From contig QZCP01000169.1 of the NCBI GenBank assembly GCA_003956705.1, positions 1-64,000 on the forward strand: DNA of 64,000 nt, in the 5' to 3' direction. The translations under genes were made by a program, and so were the position numbers. The DNA is from Brevipalpus yothersi (lineage: Eukaryota > Arthropoda > Arachnida > Trombidiformes > Tenuipalpidae). The notes beneath the pieces were generated by a model. It searched no databases and was not told the DNA's origin. It was given only the letters and a program-made list of their open reading frames with translations. Of the stretch, positions 51,601-63,848 are shown one piece after another; the first letter of the stretch is position 1; the number at the start of each line of letters is the position of its first letter.

Positions 51601-52810
51601 TTATTGCGCTTAAGTGATTACAAAGATTTGATTAGTTCAGGACAAGCATATGATGTGATGGATTCACTATTGGATGAGCAACATATTTGGCGTCAACTTT
51701 GCAAATATCATTTTACTCGACAGCAAGTTCGCCAAGTTGCCTCGGTGAACATCAACTCAGAAGGCAAAGTTAATTGGATCCAAGTCTTTCATATACTTCG
51801 CAAGTATGCACATAATTAATACACTGATTGATCAACCAACACTCAATTCAGCGTGTAACAACTTACCGCTGATTCGATTGATTGATTTACATTGAGTATA
51901 AATAATGGTTAACTAATTAATATTTTTTGCCTTTCAGAAAATTTGGCTTGAAAGAGGAATATGCTGATTGCCTTTTCTTATGTCGCCATTGTCGATGTCT
52001 TTTCTGGAAGGTAATCATGGTTCATGACACAAACTTTGACCTATCATCAATTTGTCGACTGATATTCATGCATCATCATTTGCATCACCATCACTTCCCT
52101 TCCTCTCACTCTCTCACTAGGACTTTGTCCTGATGAGGTGATTGACCTTAATGAGATGAGGAAGTGGAATAAACAGAGGGTTCTGAAGTGAAAATTTCAT
52201 CACTCAAATAGATTATAATTAATATTTCAAAAAGTTGATTACTATCATTGAGTGGTATACATTTTAGCACCTTCATTGCGGATAAAATGGACTACCCTTC
52301 TAACAAGCGACCACAGAAAAAAATGATGAATAAATGAAAAGAAAAAATAAAGATAGAGAGCAGATGGATTGCTATGGTTCATTTGCATTTTTTTGTAAAT
52401 TTAGATTGCATAACGACTGTAATTAGCGTTAGCTCTTGGAAATTTTCCTTGCATGTGAAATCATGCACATGTTTTAGTGAATCATTCCATAGCCATCATT
52501 ATTTTTTCTGAGATTGAGAAGTTTAGTAATCAACAGAACTCTTTTTTTCCGCATCTTTTCGAGCCCACATGTGTTTTCTATGATTTATCAATAGCTTTAA
52601 TCAATTTTTCTTCTCTCCATCCAGTCTTTTGGACACCCTTGCGTGATCACTCAAGAACAATTGAATGATATGGATGATAAAACAAATGGATCTCAGACCA
52701 ATGGGCAGGCTAGATCGAATATGGATTCGAGTGAGAATGAGAGATTTTATTTGGTTCCACAACATGTACCTGTTCCTCCTCAAGCATTTCTAAAGTTTTT
52801 CTCCCTGTAA
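42673..52810 (+). CDS. F-box protein of the FBXO25/FBXO32 (atrogin-1) family
   Basis: FBXO25/32 proteins are substrate adaptors of SCF (SKP1-CUL1-F-box) ubiquitin ligases; FBXO32 is the muscle-atrophy ligase. Seven exons: 42673-42800, 47513-47611, 47846-48264, 50581-50756, 51541-51803, 51938-52010 and 52625-52810. All phases agree, giving 1344 nt and 447 residues (human about 355-360). The start MPFIGKDWRSPGEQWVKT is the family hallmark. The conserved core includes ISEAFYRLDFCNAIQDIRRF. The F-box (about 282-331) reads ITDLPEELIREILLRLSDY and continues to IWRQLCKYHF. A Cys/His cluster (CRHCRCLFWKSFGHPC) and the end PQAFLKFFSL match the family C-terminus. The extra length is a Ser-rich acidic insert in exons 2-3 plus a longer tail. 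Intron 1 (4.7 kb) contains an assembly gap, so an extra exon there cannot be excluded. Confidence 0.95.
42801..47512 (+). other. First intron of the FBXO25/32 gene
   Basis: A 4.7-kb intron between GTAAGT and a CTCAACAG acceptor. It is rich in CT runs and contains a 579-bp gap. No nested gene was recognised. Confidence 0.7.
46221..46799. other. Assembly gap, 579 N, beside a CT tract
   Basis: The N run is followed at once by CT repeats (46800-46814), so the missing sequence probably ends in, or consists of, a CT array. Apparent open frames across it are artefacts. Confidence 1.
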
Positions 52811-54729
52811 AAATTGGCTGATAATGTGGATCATTAACGAAAATCAGCTCAACAATCAATGGACAAGATATTCCCAAGTTAGCAAACTGCTTTGGCTGCT
52901 CATGATGCTCGAAAGTGTTTTCCCTTCGAAAATGGAAATCGGAAAACGTATACATATAGCGTATATCGACTGAAATTGTGCCTGATGAGCCAGAAAAATT
53001 AGTGGAAACCGATCCCTCTTGTATCGAAATTTTCGGATTACAGTTCTCTTTTTTTCGATCTCTCGAAATATTGTGTGTTCACAGAATCAAGAATCTGAAA
53101 TTCAATTTTCCTCTTTTATCCATAACCATCTATCTCTCTTTTGTCTACATTTTCATGATCTTAGCCCTGTCCAAATTTATTCTTAACTCATCTTTCCTGC
53201 CTTTTTCAGCTTCCTTTTTCGGTACTTTCTCTCTCTCTCTCTCATCTGTGAAGCCTTAACTACTCTCTATCTTTCTCTATTTTTCGCTCATACTGGGTGC
53301 AATTTGTGTGTAATTATAAAATACCTCAAGTCATAATAGCTAATATTTTACAAATTACAACTCAAAAAAGCAACAAAGTCACGCTATTTCTTGGACATCA
53401 ATTCACTTACTCTCATTATTTCGCGTTTCACATTATATAAACTTGTTTTAATCTTAATTCGCGACGCTATTATAATCGAATATATTCTTCCATCATCTGA
53501 CCGATAGATTGCGGCATTCTGAAGGAGAGAAAATTATTTTCTTCTTCATTCACCCCTTGTATTAGATCGTATTTTTCCATGATTTGAGTCATTTTTGAGA
53601 AATTCATTTTCGACCAGATTAGGCGCAGTTGAGTGAGTTGATTTATATATATATTCTTTTATGATGATTTTCGGGAAGAATTTTGCTAGATTTTTGGTTC
53701 TCTCAAAATAGGTGGAATTCAGCTCCTCGTTTCGAGAGCAATGAACTTGGGTACATGATTATTTTTTTTTCCCAATTGAAGTAAATAATTGAAAGATTTT
53801 CTACCCAAAATCAGTTATCTTTCGGCACCAGTCACTTGGAAATGTTGAAAAAGTTTCATTCATGATAATGATAGTGATAGTTTCGAGATAGCAATTAGAG
53901 CTAATAAGTGGAAGACAAAAATTTTCACCGATTCCAAGTGATTCTATTTTCTTGTTAATATTATCAGGACTTTGGAATTTTTCTCTCCCTTAGACGTTGT
54001 TGTGAGTATTGAAAAAGGTACAACATGAGCATAATTAAATAAATGAGTCAATTGAATTTTTGGTGCTGATATGGTGATAATGTCATTTTTTGTTTTATTA
54101 AATTGATACGTTGATTGATTTTTGAAACATTTTGGAATAAAAATAATTTCTTAATGAGAAGATATGACAGTTTATTGTAAGTGATTATTTATAATTTGTC
54201 TAGATTTTATTCCATAATGACGAATTTTTTCACAAGTGTCTTGTTTACATCTTCTCCCAGATCAATTTGTCTGTTCTCCAATATTGATTCAGCTTATCCA
54301 CTTGAGAGAGAAAGGGATGAGAGAAAAAATCTCAAAGGGCTCATATTGATATTATTGTTATCATCTTGAGATGCAGGGATCATGTTCAGATTATTATAAC
54401 CTTACATGTATAGTAGGACTCACTGAGTTGTGCATAGTTAAACATGAAACCAATAAAGGCTGCAAAAAAGTTTCATTGCCTCGAAAAAAGATTGTTCACA
54501 AAATCAATCCTCTAGGCAAGTGGAGAGGCGAAATCGGTATTGAAAGCAATTTCCTTATCCCTTATTCCACTCTTTGTGATCATCTTGAAGATTCTTGGAT
54601 GGGCCCAATGATTTTTTCAGCCAGTTTATTCCCAATCTTCTCATTCTTGATCGAGAGGGCTTCTCATCCGTTTCCGAGTTGTTACAGGAATCTCCCATCA
54701 ATCCTTCAAGATTGAAGATTTCTCAAGAG

Positions 54730-54793
<64 letters not shown>
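54730..54793. repeat. (GAAA)n then (GA)n compound microsatellite
   Basis: About ten GAAA units (54730-54770) pass directly into GA units (54771-54793). Confidence 0.95.
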
Positions 54794-54794
<1 letters not shown>

Positions 54795-55016
54795 TGCATA
54801 TCAAGAGGAAAAGCTTCCTTGAATTCCTTGGAATACTTGATTGAGAAATCATGATATGAAGTTGAGAAATTCTGAATAAAAAGAGGGAAAACTTTTAGAA
54901 TGTTTTACTTCGTTAGTATAATTGAGCCCAAAAGAGTGAATAGAAACTGATTTGAGCTCATTTTATACTTGGATTGGGAAATTATCATGAAATGAGAATA
55001 ATTTCGATACTCACAT

Positions 55017-55022
55017 TTTATT
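55017..55022 (-). terminator. Possible poly(A) signal of the RGK gene
   Basis: TTTATT on the plus strand reads AATAAA on the minus strand, about 140 bp past the RGK stop codon. This is a plausible distance for a cleavage signal. Confidence 0.4.
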
Positions 55023-55163
55023 CATGTATTTTTGAGTATTGCATAATTTTGAATAAATATTCACAATCAAGAAGGCTTTCAATTCATCCCAACTCATATG
55101 GCACCATCCACAACGCTCGATGACAATGTAAATATCAAATTCATTTATCGGTGATAACGATCA

Positions 55164-55616
55164 CTAATCTATCATGTGAATATTATCGCATGATTTCGAT
55201 TTTGATCCGCGTCTTGTCAGTATTTTACGTACAAATCGTACAGCACGCTGAGATAAAGTTCCATTCTTTGTCGTCACTTGGGTTGTCATTAGAACACTTC
55301 GTCGAATATCTCCGATCTTCAATTTTTCCTTAATACAATTGGTGAGCCATTCCATGAAGCCATCAAAATTGTCTTCCAATTCAACGGATACTTCCATAAA
55401 GCTCACTTCAAATCTTTCAGCCAATGATCGACCCTCTTCACTACCCACTTCTCTTACTCTAACCAAATCCGTTTTATTGGCTAAAAGACAAATGTTCAAC
55501 ATTGGATTATATTTACGACATGTGAATACTGCCATGGTCAAGTATTGAGCAGACATTTCAAAGCTTCGTCTATCGGTCACCGAATACATCACCACCAGAA
55601 TTTCCATGTTTCTGAT
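55164..55616 (-). CDS. RGK-family (Rad/Gem/Rem) small GTPase, last exon (partial)
   Basis: RGK proteins are Ras-like GTPases that inhibit voltage-gated calcium channels and affect the cytoskeleton. This terminal exon (150 codons plus stop; acceptor CATCAAAACAG; phase 0) covers the second half of the G domain and the C-terminal tail. MYSVTDRRSF matches the family's YSVTD signature. LLANKTDLVRVREVGSEEGR holds the G4 NKxD motif and the RGK-typical VRxREV. The tail RFVRKILTRR followed by SKSKSC matches the RGK calmodulin/14-3-3-binding end, and there is no CAAX prenylation box, as expected of RGKs. The exon carrying the P-loop and G3 was not found up to the right edge. It must lie beyond 64000 or in exons too short to see. 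Confidence 0.85.
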   Translation of the reverse strand: MRNMEILVVMYSVTDRRSFEMSAQYLTMAVFTCRKYNPMLNICLLANKTDLVRVREVGSEEGRSLAERFEVSFMEVSVELEDNFDGFMEWLTNCIKEKLKIGDIRRSVLMTTQVTTKNGTLSQRAVRFVRKILTRRGSKSKSCDNIHMID

Positions 55617-58600
55617 CTGTTTTGATGGAGAAAGATGAAGAAAAAGAAGAAGAAAAGAAAGATTGTCAATTGCATCATCCAGCATCAAAAGTCAAGATTT
55701 TTTTTCCTTCCAACCAAAATCATGGATTCAATTTTGTCCAGACAAGAGTACATAAGTGAACCCTAAGGGCAATGCTATGTTCAACATGAAGATGGACAAT
55801 CATGGAGAAAATCTCTCTCGAACTAGGCTATAGCCTTTTTCAGAATTCAGAATTCTGATGAAAGGATTCCGTAAGTTTTTCCTCTGTTCGTTGAACAACT
55901 CCAACATGTATAGAACATTGTTCACTTCGGTGGATGGATAGAATCATCATTGGAACTATCGCTCATCAAAGCAATTTAAGGGAAGAGATAGAGAGACAGA
56001 AATGACAAATGTGGTGAGGATATTCCTTCTCTTCATAACCATTATACCCATCTGATGATTTCGAGATCACGTCGATCCATGTACTGATGTCTGTGTTGAA
56101 ATGATAAATTGACGTCCTATGTGAGCCTAATCGAATACTTGATGATAAAAACTGTGTCATTAAGTGACTTTTATCACTCCTCCAATCTCTACACTGACTT
56201 ATGAAATTTTACCACTTTTATCCACTCATACATTCATACACACACACTTACAATATCTGCGGACAATGTACATAAATTCCACTCGAGTGTCTATTCAACT
56301 GGACACTCCAAAGTGTACTTGAATAATAATACAGATCCATTTCAACTCTCAGTCATCCTTCATTCATCTTTCTGGATCCTCCAAAAAGAATTCACAGCCT
56401 TGTTTCATGTGATCATTCCAAAGTCATTCTCTCTCTTAGTCTATGTACCTCCCTTTTGTGGAATTAGATTGATGTTCAAGTTTCAAGTGATCCATGATAT
56501 TTTTTATGAAAATCCCTGTGGACTCAATCCTCAAACACATCTGAAAATGAGACGTGACTATGCAAAGAATAATTCATATAACACACATATTCAGCTATCA
56601 AAAATTCAAACATTACACTGTAAATGTTAGATGAGTGAAATGGAATCTCATGTGTAGAAGATTATGTTTTGAGTATTCAAATAGATGGAAGTGATGACAT
56701 TCGGTGGCGAATGGAGCACTTAATGAATAAAGTGATAACAACCGATAATTATCTACCCTCATCAACCAAAATTCACAAAAACTACTCCTTCCCTCCCTCT
56801 CTTTCTCTTCCACCATTAAATTCAGGCATCATGAGTAAAACAGATCTAGGATGAAGAAAATGTTTACCCCAATGTATATGTGTGCATGGTCCATTGAGTG
56901 GATAAAATTTGGAAAAACAAAAAAAACTGGTGCAAAAGAATGTCATCAATCTTGTTGGCTAACACATTAAATATATACTTCATAAAATGATGACTTGAGA
57001 AAGCAATCTAATAGAGATTTCCGTGGATCATCATATAGTACTCATCGGTATTCAAAAACACGCTCATAAACGTGCCCATGAGGAGAGAGCTTCTGAAAGG
57101 TTCCTTTTCGTCAGAGAAAGTACCGTTAAGTTTAACCGTTAACTTGAACACACTCACTTGTGTGTGTGTGTGTCTATGTAAAAGGGAGTTGATTTCCACT
57201 TTATGCGATTGGAAAGATCGATTATTTTTGAAAGTCAAAAAAGGAGAAAGAGAAAAAATCCAAGGTGTATACTTATACATGTATGATTTTGGTGTGTTTC
57301 GATTCGCTTTGGGAAGAAAAATGATTTCCACAAAACTGACTTTGAATTGTGAATCAATCATAAACTGGAACCACACATTTTTGAAGAGTGAAAGTCTGAT
57401 ACTTCAGAAAAAGTATAACTTCAAGTGTAATGATATTTTGATTTTGAGTACCTTGAAAGCGTTTTCTCTCTCTCTCTCTAGTATTTTTCTGTACACGAGC
57501 CTATGGTTGAATACTTTGGTGACTTTTACCCAAAAAGGACCATCTGTCAGACGGTACCGTATGCAGTTAATCTTTGGGAAAGGCTGGAATTTTAGGGTTG
57601 ATTTCTGTTACTAGATTGTGTCCGGAAAAGATTTATTCATTGAACAGGAAATGGAATGAATGGAACGAAAAGCTTGTGAAAGTGTGTGTGTGTGTGTATG
57701 TAGCTTATGTTTCCCACCAGTATTTGTACAATATTGAGGTGAAAATCAGACTAGAAGATTGTTAGACTTGTCTCCTTGAGACCATTCATTCCATTGCTCA
57801 TGGGACTAATCTATCTTTTCCAAAATGTAGCAGCAAATTTCAGTAGAAGACTTAGAATTAGAGGATAAGAGAAAGATTCACTGGATAGATTCAGAGTCCT
57901 CATGCTCAATTGATACCATTACTTGATCACCCAGGATGATCGTTTGGGCACCATCAATTATTTGGATCATGATTGCTTCCAATCTAATCCAACCCATCTT
58001 TCCTAGTGAATTCTTGCTAGTATAGAGCATGATTACATACACACATACAGCTATGTTTCTTTTGTTGGGCTAAATTTTATCGGAATCATTTGTTTGTCTT
58101 CATTCTTTTGATGAATTGGGTTTTGGAATTTTTTTTGAGGCGCGAAAAATGCTAACAGCTCCAAGCAACAATCTAGAATAATGGTTTTCCGGATGACCAT
58201 TTTACCCCCTCACAGTAACGGATAGCTATTTATTGTGTCTCTATGTGTGTCTATGTGTATATAGAAAATGTTGTCAAAGTAGCTTATACATTGTTTCAGG
58301 CTGTTTACAAAGTCGAAACAATGAACGTAATTCATATCCAATCTGCTGAGTTTTCACAAAATTCTGGGATCGCCTGGAGCATTTTGCTCGTTTGTGAAGT
58401 TAGGCTAACTGAATTTCGAGGATACACTCCTTACCAGCATTTGGTAAACTAATTAATATAATTGTATCAGCAGCTAAAGGGCTCTCAGTAAATTAATTAG
58501 AAAAGAGAGAAAGAGATTGGAATCGATTGAATTGGAAACTTTTTATTTTGAAAAGTTTCAAGTGTAAGATTGTTAAATAGTGATTGAAAGAAATCTTGTC

Positions 58601-59304
58601 TCGTTTATTTTGACTCACAAACAGTACCGTTAACTTTGTAGCTATCAATCGATGAAATCGAAAAAGAAAGAAGGAAAGAGAGAGAGAGAGAGAAAGAGAG
58701 AGGACTTTTCCCAAAGAAACAGCCTCCAAACCTTCAATAACATATCAATGATTTGCCATAGAAAAATAATCCACCAGAGAGACATAATAGTTTCAAGGTT
58801 GCCCATGAAAGGCACTTGTCCATGATGGCCTTTACAGATTCTATCAACTTTAATTACATAACGGTATATAGGCTTTCCCTTATACACATGTGTCCTTCAC
58901 ATACACAGTCATTCATGATAGCTATTCTCAGTGATCATATAGAGTTTAGTGTAATCTATGGTGGATTTTTTCCTCCTTAATCTAGATGTATATGCCACCA
59001 GTAGCCCTTTCTGTCTAGGAAAAGTTTTCTAGTCACTCAGTCGAATTCTAATTGAACTATACTCAGTATTGAAGTGGGCAAGAACTTTTTTTTTCTCTTG
59101 TCTTCATCACTTTCACTCACATACGATACGTTTATTTTCTCTCTCTTGCTTATACACTTCTAGACCTCAAGTCTTTGCTTTCTATTTTTCTCAGTCAATC
59201 CAATAAAAAACATTTGAGAAAGAAAGATAGAAAAAAAAGTGAACGAATCGAAAGCTCGAGATAAACAGGAGTTACTTTGATTGAGTCTGAATTTTTGTTC
59301 AAGT
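55617..59304. other. Intronic/intergenic DNA upstream of the RGK exon
   Basis: This region probably belongs to a long RGK intron on the minus strand. A 180-codon plus-strand frame ends at 57614; its only clear low-complexity element is a GT tract at 57159-57176. No family was recognised. Short GA runs occur near 58.67 kb. Confidence 0.45.
57078..57614 (+). other. Unassigned long open frame, about 178 codons
   Basis: From the ATG at 57078 the frame runs to a TAG. Its length is unusual for AT-rich non-coding DNA. The peptide (for example TQKGPSVRRYRMQLIFGKGW near the end) matches nothing I know and has a CVCVC run from the GT repeat. The antisense strand is also partly open. Probably not a gene, or a decayed one. 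Confidence 0.2.
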
Positions 59305-59382
59305 ATGGTGGAAGCCCATCAACCAGAGATTCCCATGAATGAGGGTTTCGATTCACTATTTCATGTGTGTACCAGAGAGGAT
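59305..59382 (+). CDS. Tentative 5' coding exon, 26 codons
   Basis: ATG to a consensus donor (GTAAGT) encodes MVEAHQPEIPMNEGFDSLFH followed by VCTRED, ending in phase 0. The balanced composition and donor suggest a first exon of an unidentified plus-strand gene. A phase-0 acceptor with an open frame (VPLCLPDPGREPIVTVVM) occurs at 63591 and could be the next exon, 4.2 kb away. No family was recognised. Confidence 0.3.
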
Positions 59383-60968
59383 GTAAGTATGTGCCTATGT
59401 GTTATCACTTCCTATTTCTTCTTTTTCTCTCTTTTCTCTCTCTCTCTCTCTCTCTCTATTGCCTCTCAATATGTTTTTTTCCACTTCTTTCTCTTAACTT
59501 TCACTATTCCATAGAAAAGAGTCAGTAATTCAACAAGATTCTTTTCCTAGATTTTTTTTTCTCTCCCATTTCTGAAAGGCTAAAATGTGCAATTGTGTGT
59601 GAGTATGTGAATTATAGAGAATGCATGATGCATGGGAAAATATTTCTGATCAGGCGGAAAAAAAGAAGGAGTTGATCCACTTTTTTTGTCTAAAGGCAAA
59701 TACTTTGAACTTTTCGAAAGTAACCTTTTTTTCTCAATACTCGTTTGGTGTATAATATAGTATAGTGGTAGGCAAAAAAAAGTATCTATCTTTCAAGAAT
59801 GTTCCTCTTTAACAAGATAGCAGATGGAAGAATAAGATGAACAAGAGGGAAGAAGAAATAAGAAAAAGAAATAAGAAGAAGAGAAGAGAATAATAATAAG
59901 CATTCAACTTAAACCCAATAATTTATCTTCAACACTCCCACTCTTGAGTGATACTCCCACGGCCCATTAATAAATGAATCATGATGATGATTAGATTGAG
60001 TTAAATTAAATTACTCAGAGCTCTTACTTTAGGGTAGAGGTGAAAAGAGTTTAGCGTAATTTGTGAGGGAGGAGAGAGATAAAATTTATCAGATATATTT
60101 TCGAAACACAAAATGGAACTCAAAGAGTTGGGTATAACTTTTTTTCTCTTCACCCTTATTCTTCTCTCAGATACTTGAAATTCGCTTTGTCAACTGTATT
60201 GTGAAATAATCCAATCGTTCTTTGGCAAGTATATTGAGTGAATTGATAAAATGGGAAACCTCATCTACCCAATGTAAGGATACAGAGGTAGAGAATATCG
60301 TTTTTTGGAAGAGTAGAGCAAAATAATTTGGACAAAAAATGATTTTCCACCAATTCTACAGGGAAATAATGTGTTGAATCTCGAGTGATAGTTATTGGTG
60401 AAAGAAAGATCCCATGACACAGAAAGGTAAAGGTACAGAGAAGAGGAAGGAAGAATGTCAAAAATTGAAGAGAGAGAGAGAGAGAGAAATTCTCAGAGGA
60501 TGTATGTTCAATAAAATTTTGATCTCATTTTTCTCATTTTCCTCATTTTCTCCAGTAAATACATACAATCTATTGAATAAAGGTGGAGAGAATAAATGCT
60601 CGTACTATGATGTCGTGTCAATTTTATGCTGCTGATTCAATTGCGCTTCCTACAATACATGGTATGGTTCTGAATTCTAATCGAAGTATTTTGGAATAAA
60701 ATAGGAGAAAACGGAGAGAAAAATGTCAACATGAAATATTGCTTCAGTATGAAGCTCCAACTCGGAATAAGATACAAGAAGAAGAGTGAAAACGAATTGA
60801 ATTCTATTCTTCCATATGGTTTCACATTCTTTTTTCTCTGTTCACCAAGTTGAAAAGATCATGTCAAACTGATAGAAAGTCTCATCACTTCAAATTTTTC
60901 AACATGAAGTGTGAAATATATTCGCTGATTCGAAGCCTAAAATCAATTGGAAAGATCAAGCAAGGAGT

Positions 60969-60970
<2 letters not shown>

Positions 60971-61028
<58 letters not shown>
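60971..61028. repeat. (GA)n microsatellite
   Basis: Perfect GA tract. Confidence 0.95.
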
Positions 61029-61030
<2 letters not shown>

Positions 61031-62609
61031 GACATACATGTACTTCAAGATGGTACCTGAAATTGATGGGCATCCAAAGGGAACAGAATTCTCATCCCTT
61101 TTTGGAAAGAATCCATGTGGCTTTGATCTGTACTCAGAAGACAGTTGATTTGCTTGAACAGATATTCGACGAAGAAAAAGTATCAATTAAGTTTGTGCTA
61201 AGAAAACGATTTCATTACTCAAAATATGATATCATGCGAGAGATGCAGTTAATGAATTCGAGTGTGATCAATATTCAACCCAACAGTTCGGTGTGTTATT
61301 AATGTGGGATTTGGAATTGTATTTTGTTGATATTTTTGTCATCACCATCATGTTTTGTATTGATCTTTGTATAGATGGCAAACAAATTTTAATGTTCCTT
61401 GTTTTTTTGCCAGATCATAGAATGTCAAGGCTGATGAATTGACAGATCACTTTTGAACTTTAATCGTCAAGATAATGTCATCTATTATATCCTTTCCATT
61501 GTTTCCTTTCTCTCTCTCTTTCGATACCTTTCGTTTGATATGCATATCAGAGTATAGTTTTTCGAAACATTCCATCATGCAACACCAAATGAATCGATTT
61601 CTTTTCTTTCAGTATGACACAATTTAAAGATACTCTATCGCCAAAAGTGAGAAAAGAGAGAATATCTTTCTTTCTTTATTAAATGAGATTCCATCATCGC
61701 TCTCTCTCTCTCTACAAAGTCCAAGAACATTTTTTTCTCATATTCCAGAGATAGAACAATGATACAATTGGTATACATGTAGAAGAAGAAACCTGCATTC
61801 TATGTACGTAGGTGTTCATTTTAGTCAGTATCAAGCGATAGATGCAAACACATATCCGCCCAAATGATTATCATATTTGATTCCCTGAGAATTTGTGTTG
61901 AATGAATGTTTTTTTCTTGTTTCTTCTGATGGAAATCTGATTGTTTTTTCATGAGCGTAAACTATTCCAATCACCATTGTGATTATTCTCCCTATTCTAT
62001 TCTTTGTTTTTTCTTACTATTCTTTCTATTCGTCTTATTTGTTCTCATCTCATTTTAGGCTTGACAAACCTTATTCATCATGCAGAGATGTGAAACGACA
62101 GCAAGAACTCGCTTTGAATACCTCTATACGATAGAATATCAAAACAGAGAGAATAAGATTGAGAGAGAGAATCAAAGATCATTTTCTACTTGGTACTATC
62201 CGATGGATTATGTGTAGACAAAAGTAATGGGACCAGAAAATCAACACCAAAGGTCACATGTGTAGCTCAATTTACCTATTGGTGCATAAAATTATTCTCA
62301 CTGCAATTCCGAAAGTAAAGAAGATGGATGAAATGAGATTAGCATTTGTTTTTCCGGTCCAAAAAGAAGAAGAAAAGGAGGGAAATCAACTATATATATA
62401 TATATAAAAGATGTCCCTCATGAGAAGAGGAGGAAGAAAAAGTAGAGGAAAACAAGATCTCCACTAGGCATACAGTTTGTTATCAGTTTGTTTCAAGTCA
62501 AAAGAATGTTTTTCCGGTTCAATCTTTTGTCGTCTGTGGTAATTCTAATTGGACTACTCGAAGACTCCAAGATGAGAGAATGCTAGTGATTCAAATTCGA
62601 TTTTCTTTG

Positions 62610-62613
<4 letters not shown>

Positions 62614-62673
<60 letters not shown>
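62614..62673. repeat. (CT)n microsatellite
   Basis: Perfect CT tract of about 60 bp. Confidence 0.95.
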
Positions 62674-62677
<4 letters not shown>

Positions 62678-63590
62678 GATGTCTACTGATCTAACCTTTT
62701 CATCTTCAGTACAGTGTATGTCCAAAATATTCTTCTTCCAGTTTATGGAGCATGAAAAGGGAATAATCCAGGAGAATTAAGAGTAAGAGTGAAGATACAT
62801 GCTGGTAGATCAGGAAGAGCAAAAAAGATGGGTGAAGAGAGAGAGAGAGAGAGAATCGAAAAATTTTTCAGAAACCAAGTTTCTTCGCAAAACCAAAACT
62901 CTCTCATCCACTTATCTTTTTCACGATGGAAGTGATGATATTCCATGTCTTTTCCTTCTCTCATCGGTCTAGTAGATGAAAGAACGAAAGAGATGGATGG
63001 AACTGCTTAATATTCATGAGAAGAGTTTCATGAAGAATGTGGAAAAAGTTTGAGTGTGTGAGAGACTAGTAGGTATATTAATGATGGGCAAACCTATTCA
63101 TTGCCATTGAAAAAAGCCGATGGATTTTTTTTCAGTTTCAACAGAACAATCGTAGCGTGATCATATGTAACCCTGGAAGATGGAACGTTGGAATTCAAAA
63201 AAGGTGGAAAGCTGAATATATTCCAAGATATCAATGTCTTGATATAAAATGTTCAAGAACACACGCTATTATACACATATCCATGTAAATTTTCGCAGAC
63301 AGATTTCCTTCACTTTTCTTTTTATTCCTTTCCAAACTCTCTACTTTATTCCATCTACACTATTACTACTTCTCTTCTTCTTCTTCTTTCTCTCCTTGCA
63401 CAATCTGTAAACATTTAAATGAATTTCTACTCCGCCTTGTATTCAGACTGAATCGAAGTAAACTTCTCATACTCAACATCCTTTATTCATGGTAGAATGG
63501 AAAGTTGAAAGTATGTTCTCTTAGTGAAATAAAATTGAATGTAAGTAAAGTGTAAAGGTCATTCTATCGACTAATACTAGCCTCTAGCAG

Positions 63591-63708
63591 GTACCGTTAT
63601 GTTTACCGGACCCTGGAAGAGAACCAATAGTAACAGTAGTAATGGTAGCTGTAGAGCGAAACAGTGTAAATTTATCATCACACAATGTATACCCTGTGGC
63701 CCATCACG
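63591..63708 (+). CDS. Tentative internal exon near right edge
   Basis: After an acceptor-like CTCTAGCAG the frame reads VPLCLPDPGREPIVTVVM, continues through VAVERNSVNLSSHNVYPVAH, and meets a weak donor (GTACAT). The downstream frame after the CT tract (acceptor TTTCTAG near 63855, peptide CVQWIVWKKFCPGDWIQLER) is open to 63983 but out of phase with this donor. The family is unknown, and real exon limits are unclear. Confidence 0.25.
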
Positions 63709-63741
63709 TACATATAGTTCTCATACTTTTTCAATTTTTTA

Positions 63742-63742
<1 letters not shown>

Positions 63743-63805
<63 letters not shown>

Positions 63806-63848
63806 TCCTCTCTCTTCCTCTCTGTCTCTGTCTCTGTCTCTGTCTCTC
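63743..63848. repeat. Imperfect (CT)n tract
   Basis: About 100 bp of CT repeats with TCC, TTTC and CTGT interruptions near the right edge. Confidence 0.9.

Larger units (their letters stand above)
52811..55163. other. Convergent intergenic region, F-box and RGK genes
   Basis: These 2.35 kb between two facing stops contain 3' UTRs, a GAAA/GA microsatellite at 54730-54793 and a possible RGK poly(A) signal at 55017-55022. Unassigned open frames lie on both strands at 54.37-54.72 kb. None resembles a known protein. Confidence 0.5.
59383..63590. other. Repeat-rich DNA, no gene recognised
   Basis: Holds GA and CT tracts (60971-61028, 62614-62673 and shorter ones). A 150-codon frame at 60850-61302 is bridged by the GA tract, whose Arg-Glu run inflates it. 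It may be an intron of the tentative 59305 gene and of the minus-strand RGK gene. Confidence 0.45.

Noticed and set aside
52710..52955. 81-codon minus-strand frame.
   Set aside because: It overlaps the last coding exon of the FBXO25/32 gene in antisense and has no independent support.
60850..61302. 150-codon plus-strand frame containing an Arg-Glu run.
   Set aside because: About 20 codons come from the GA microsatellite. The flanking parts show no recognisable domain and the frame is bridged by the repeat.
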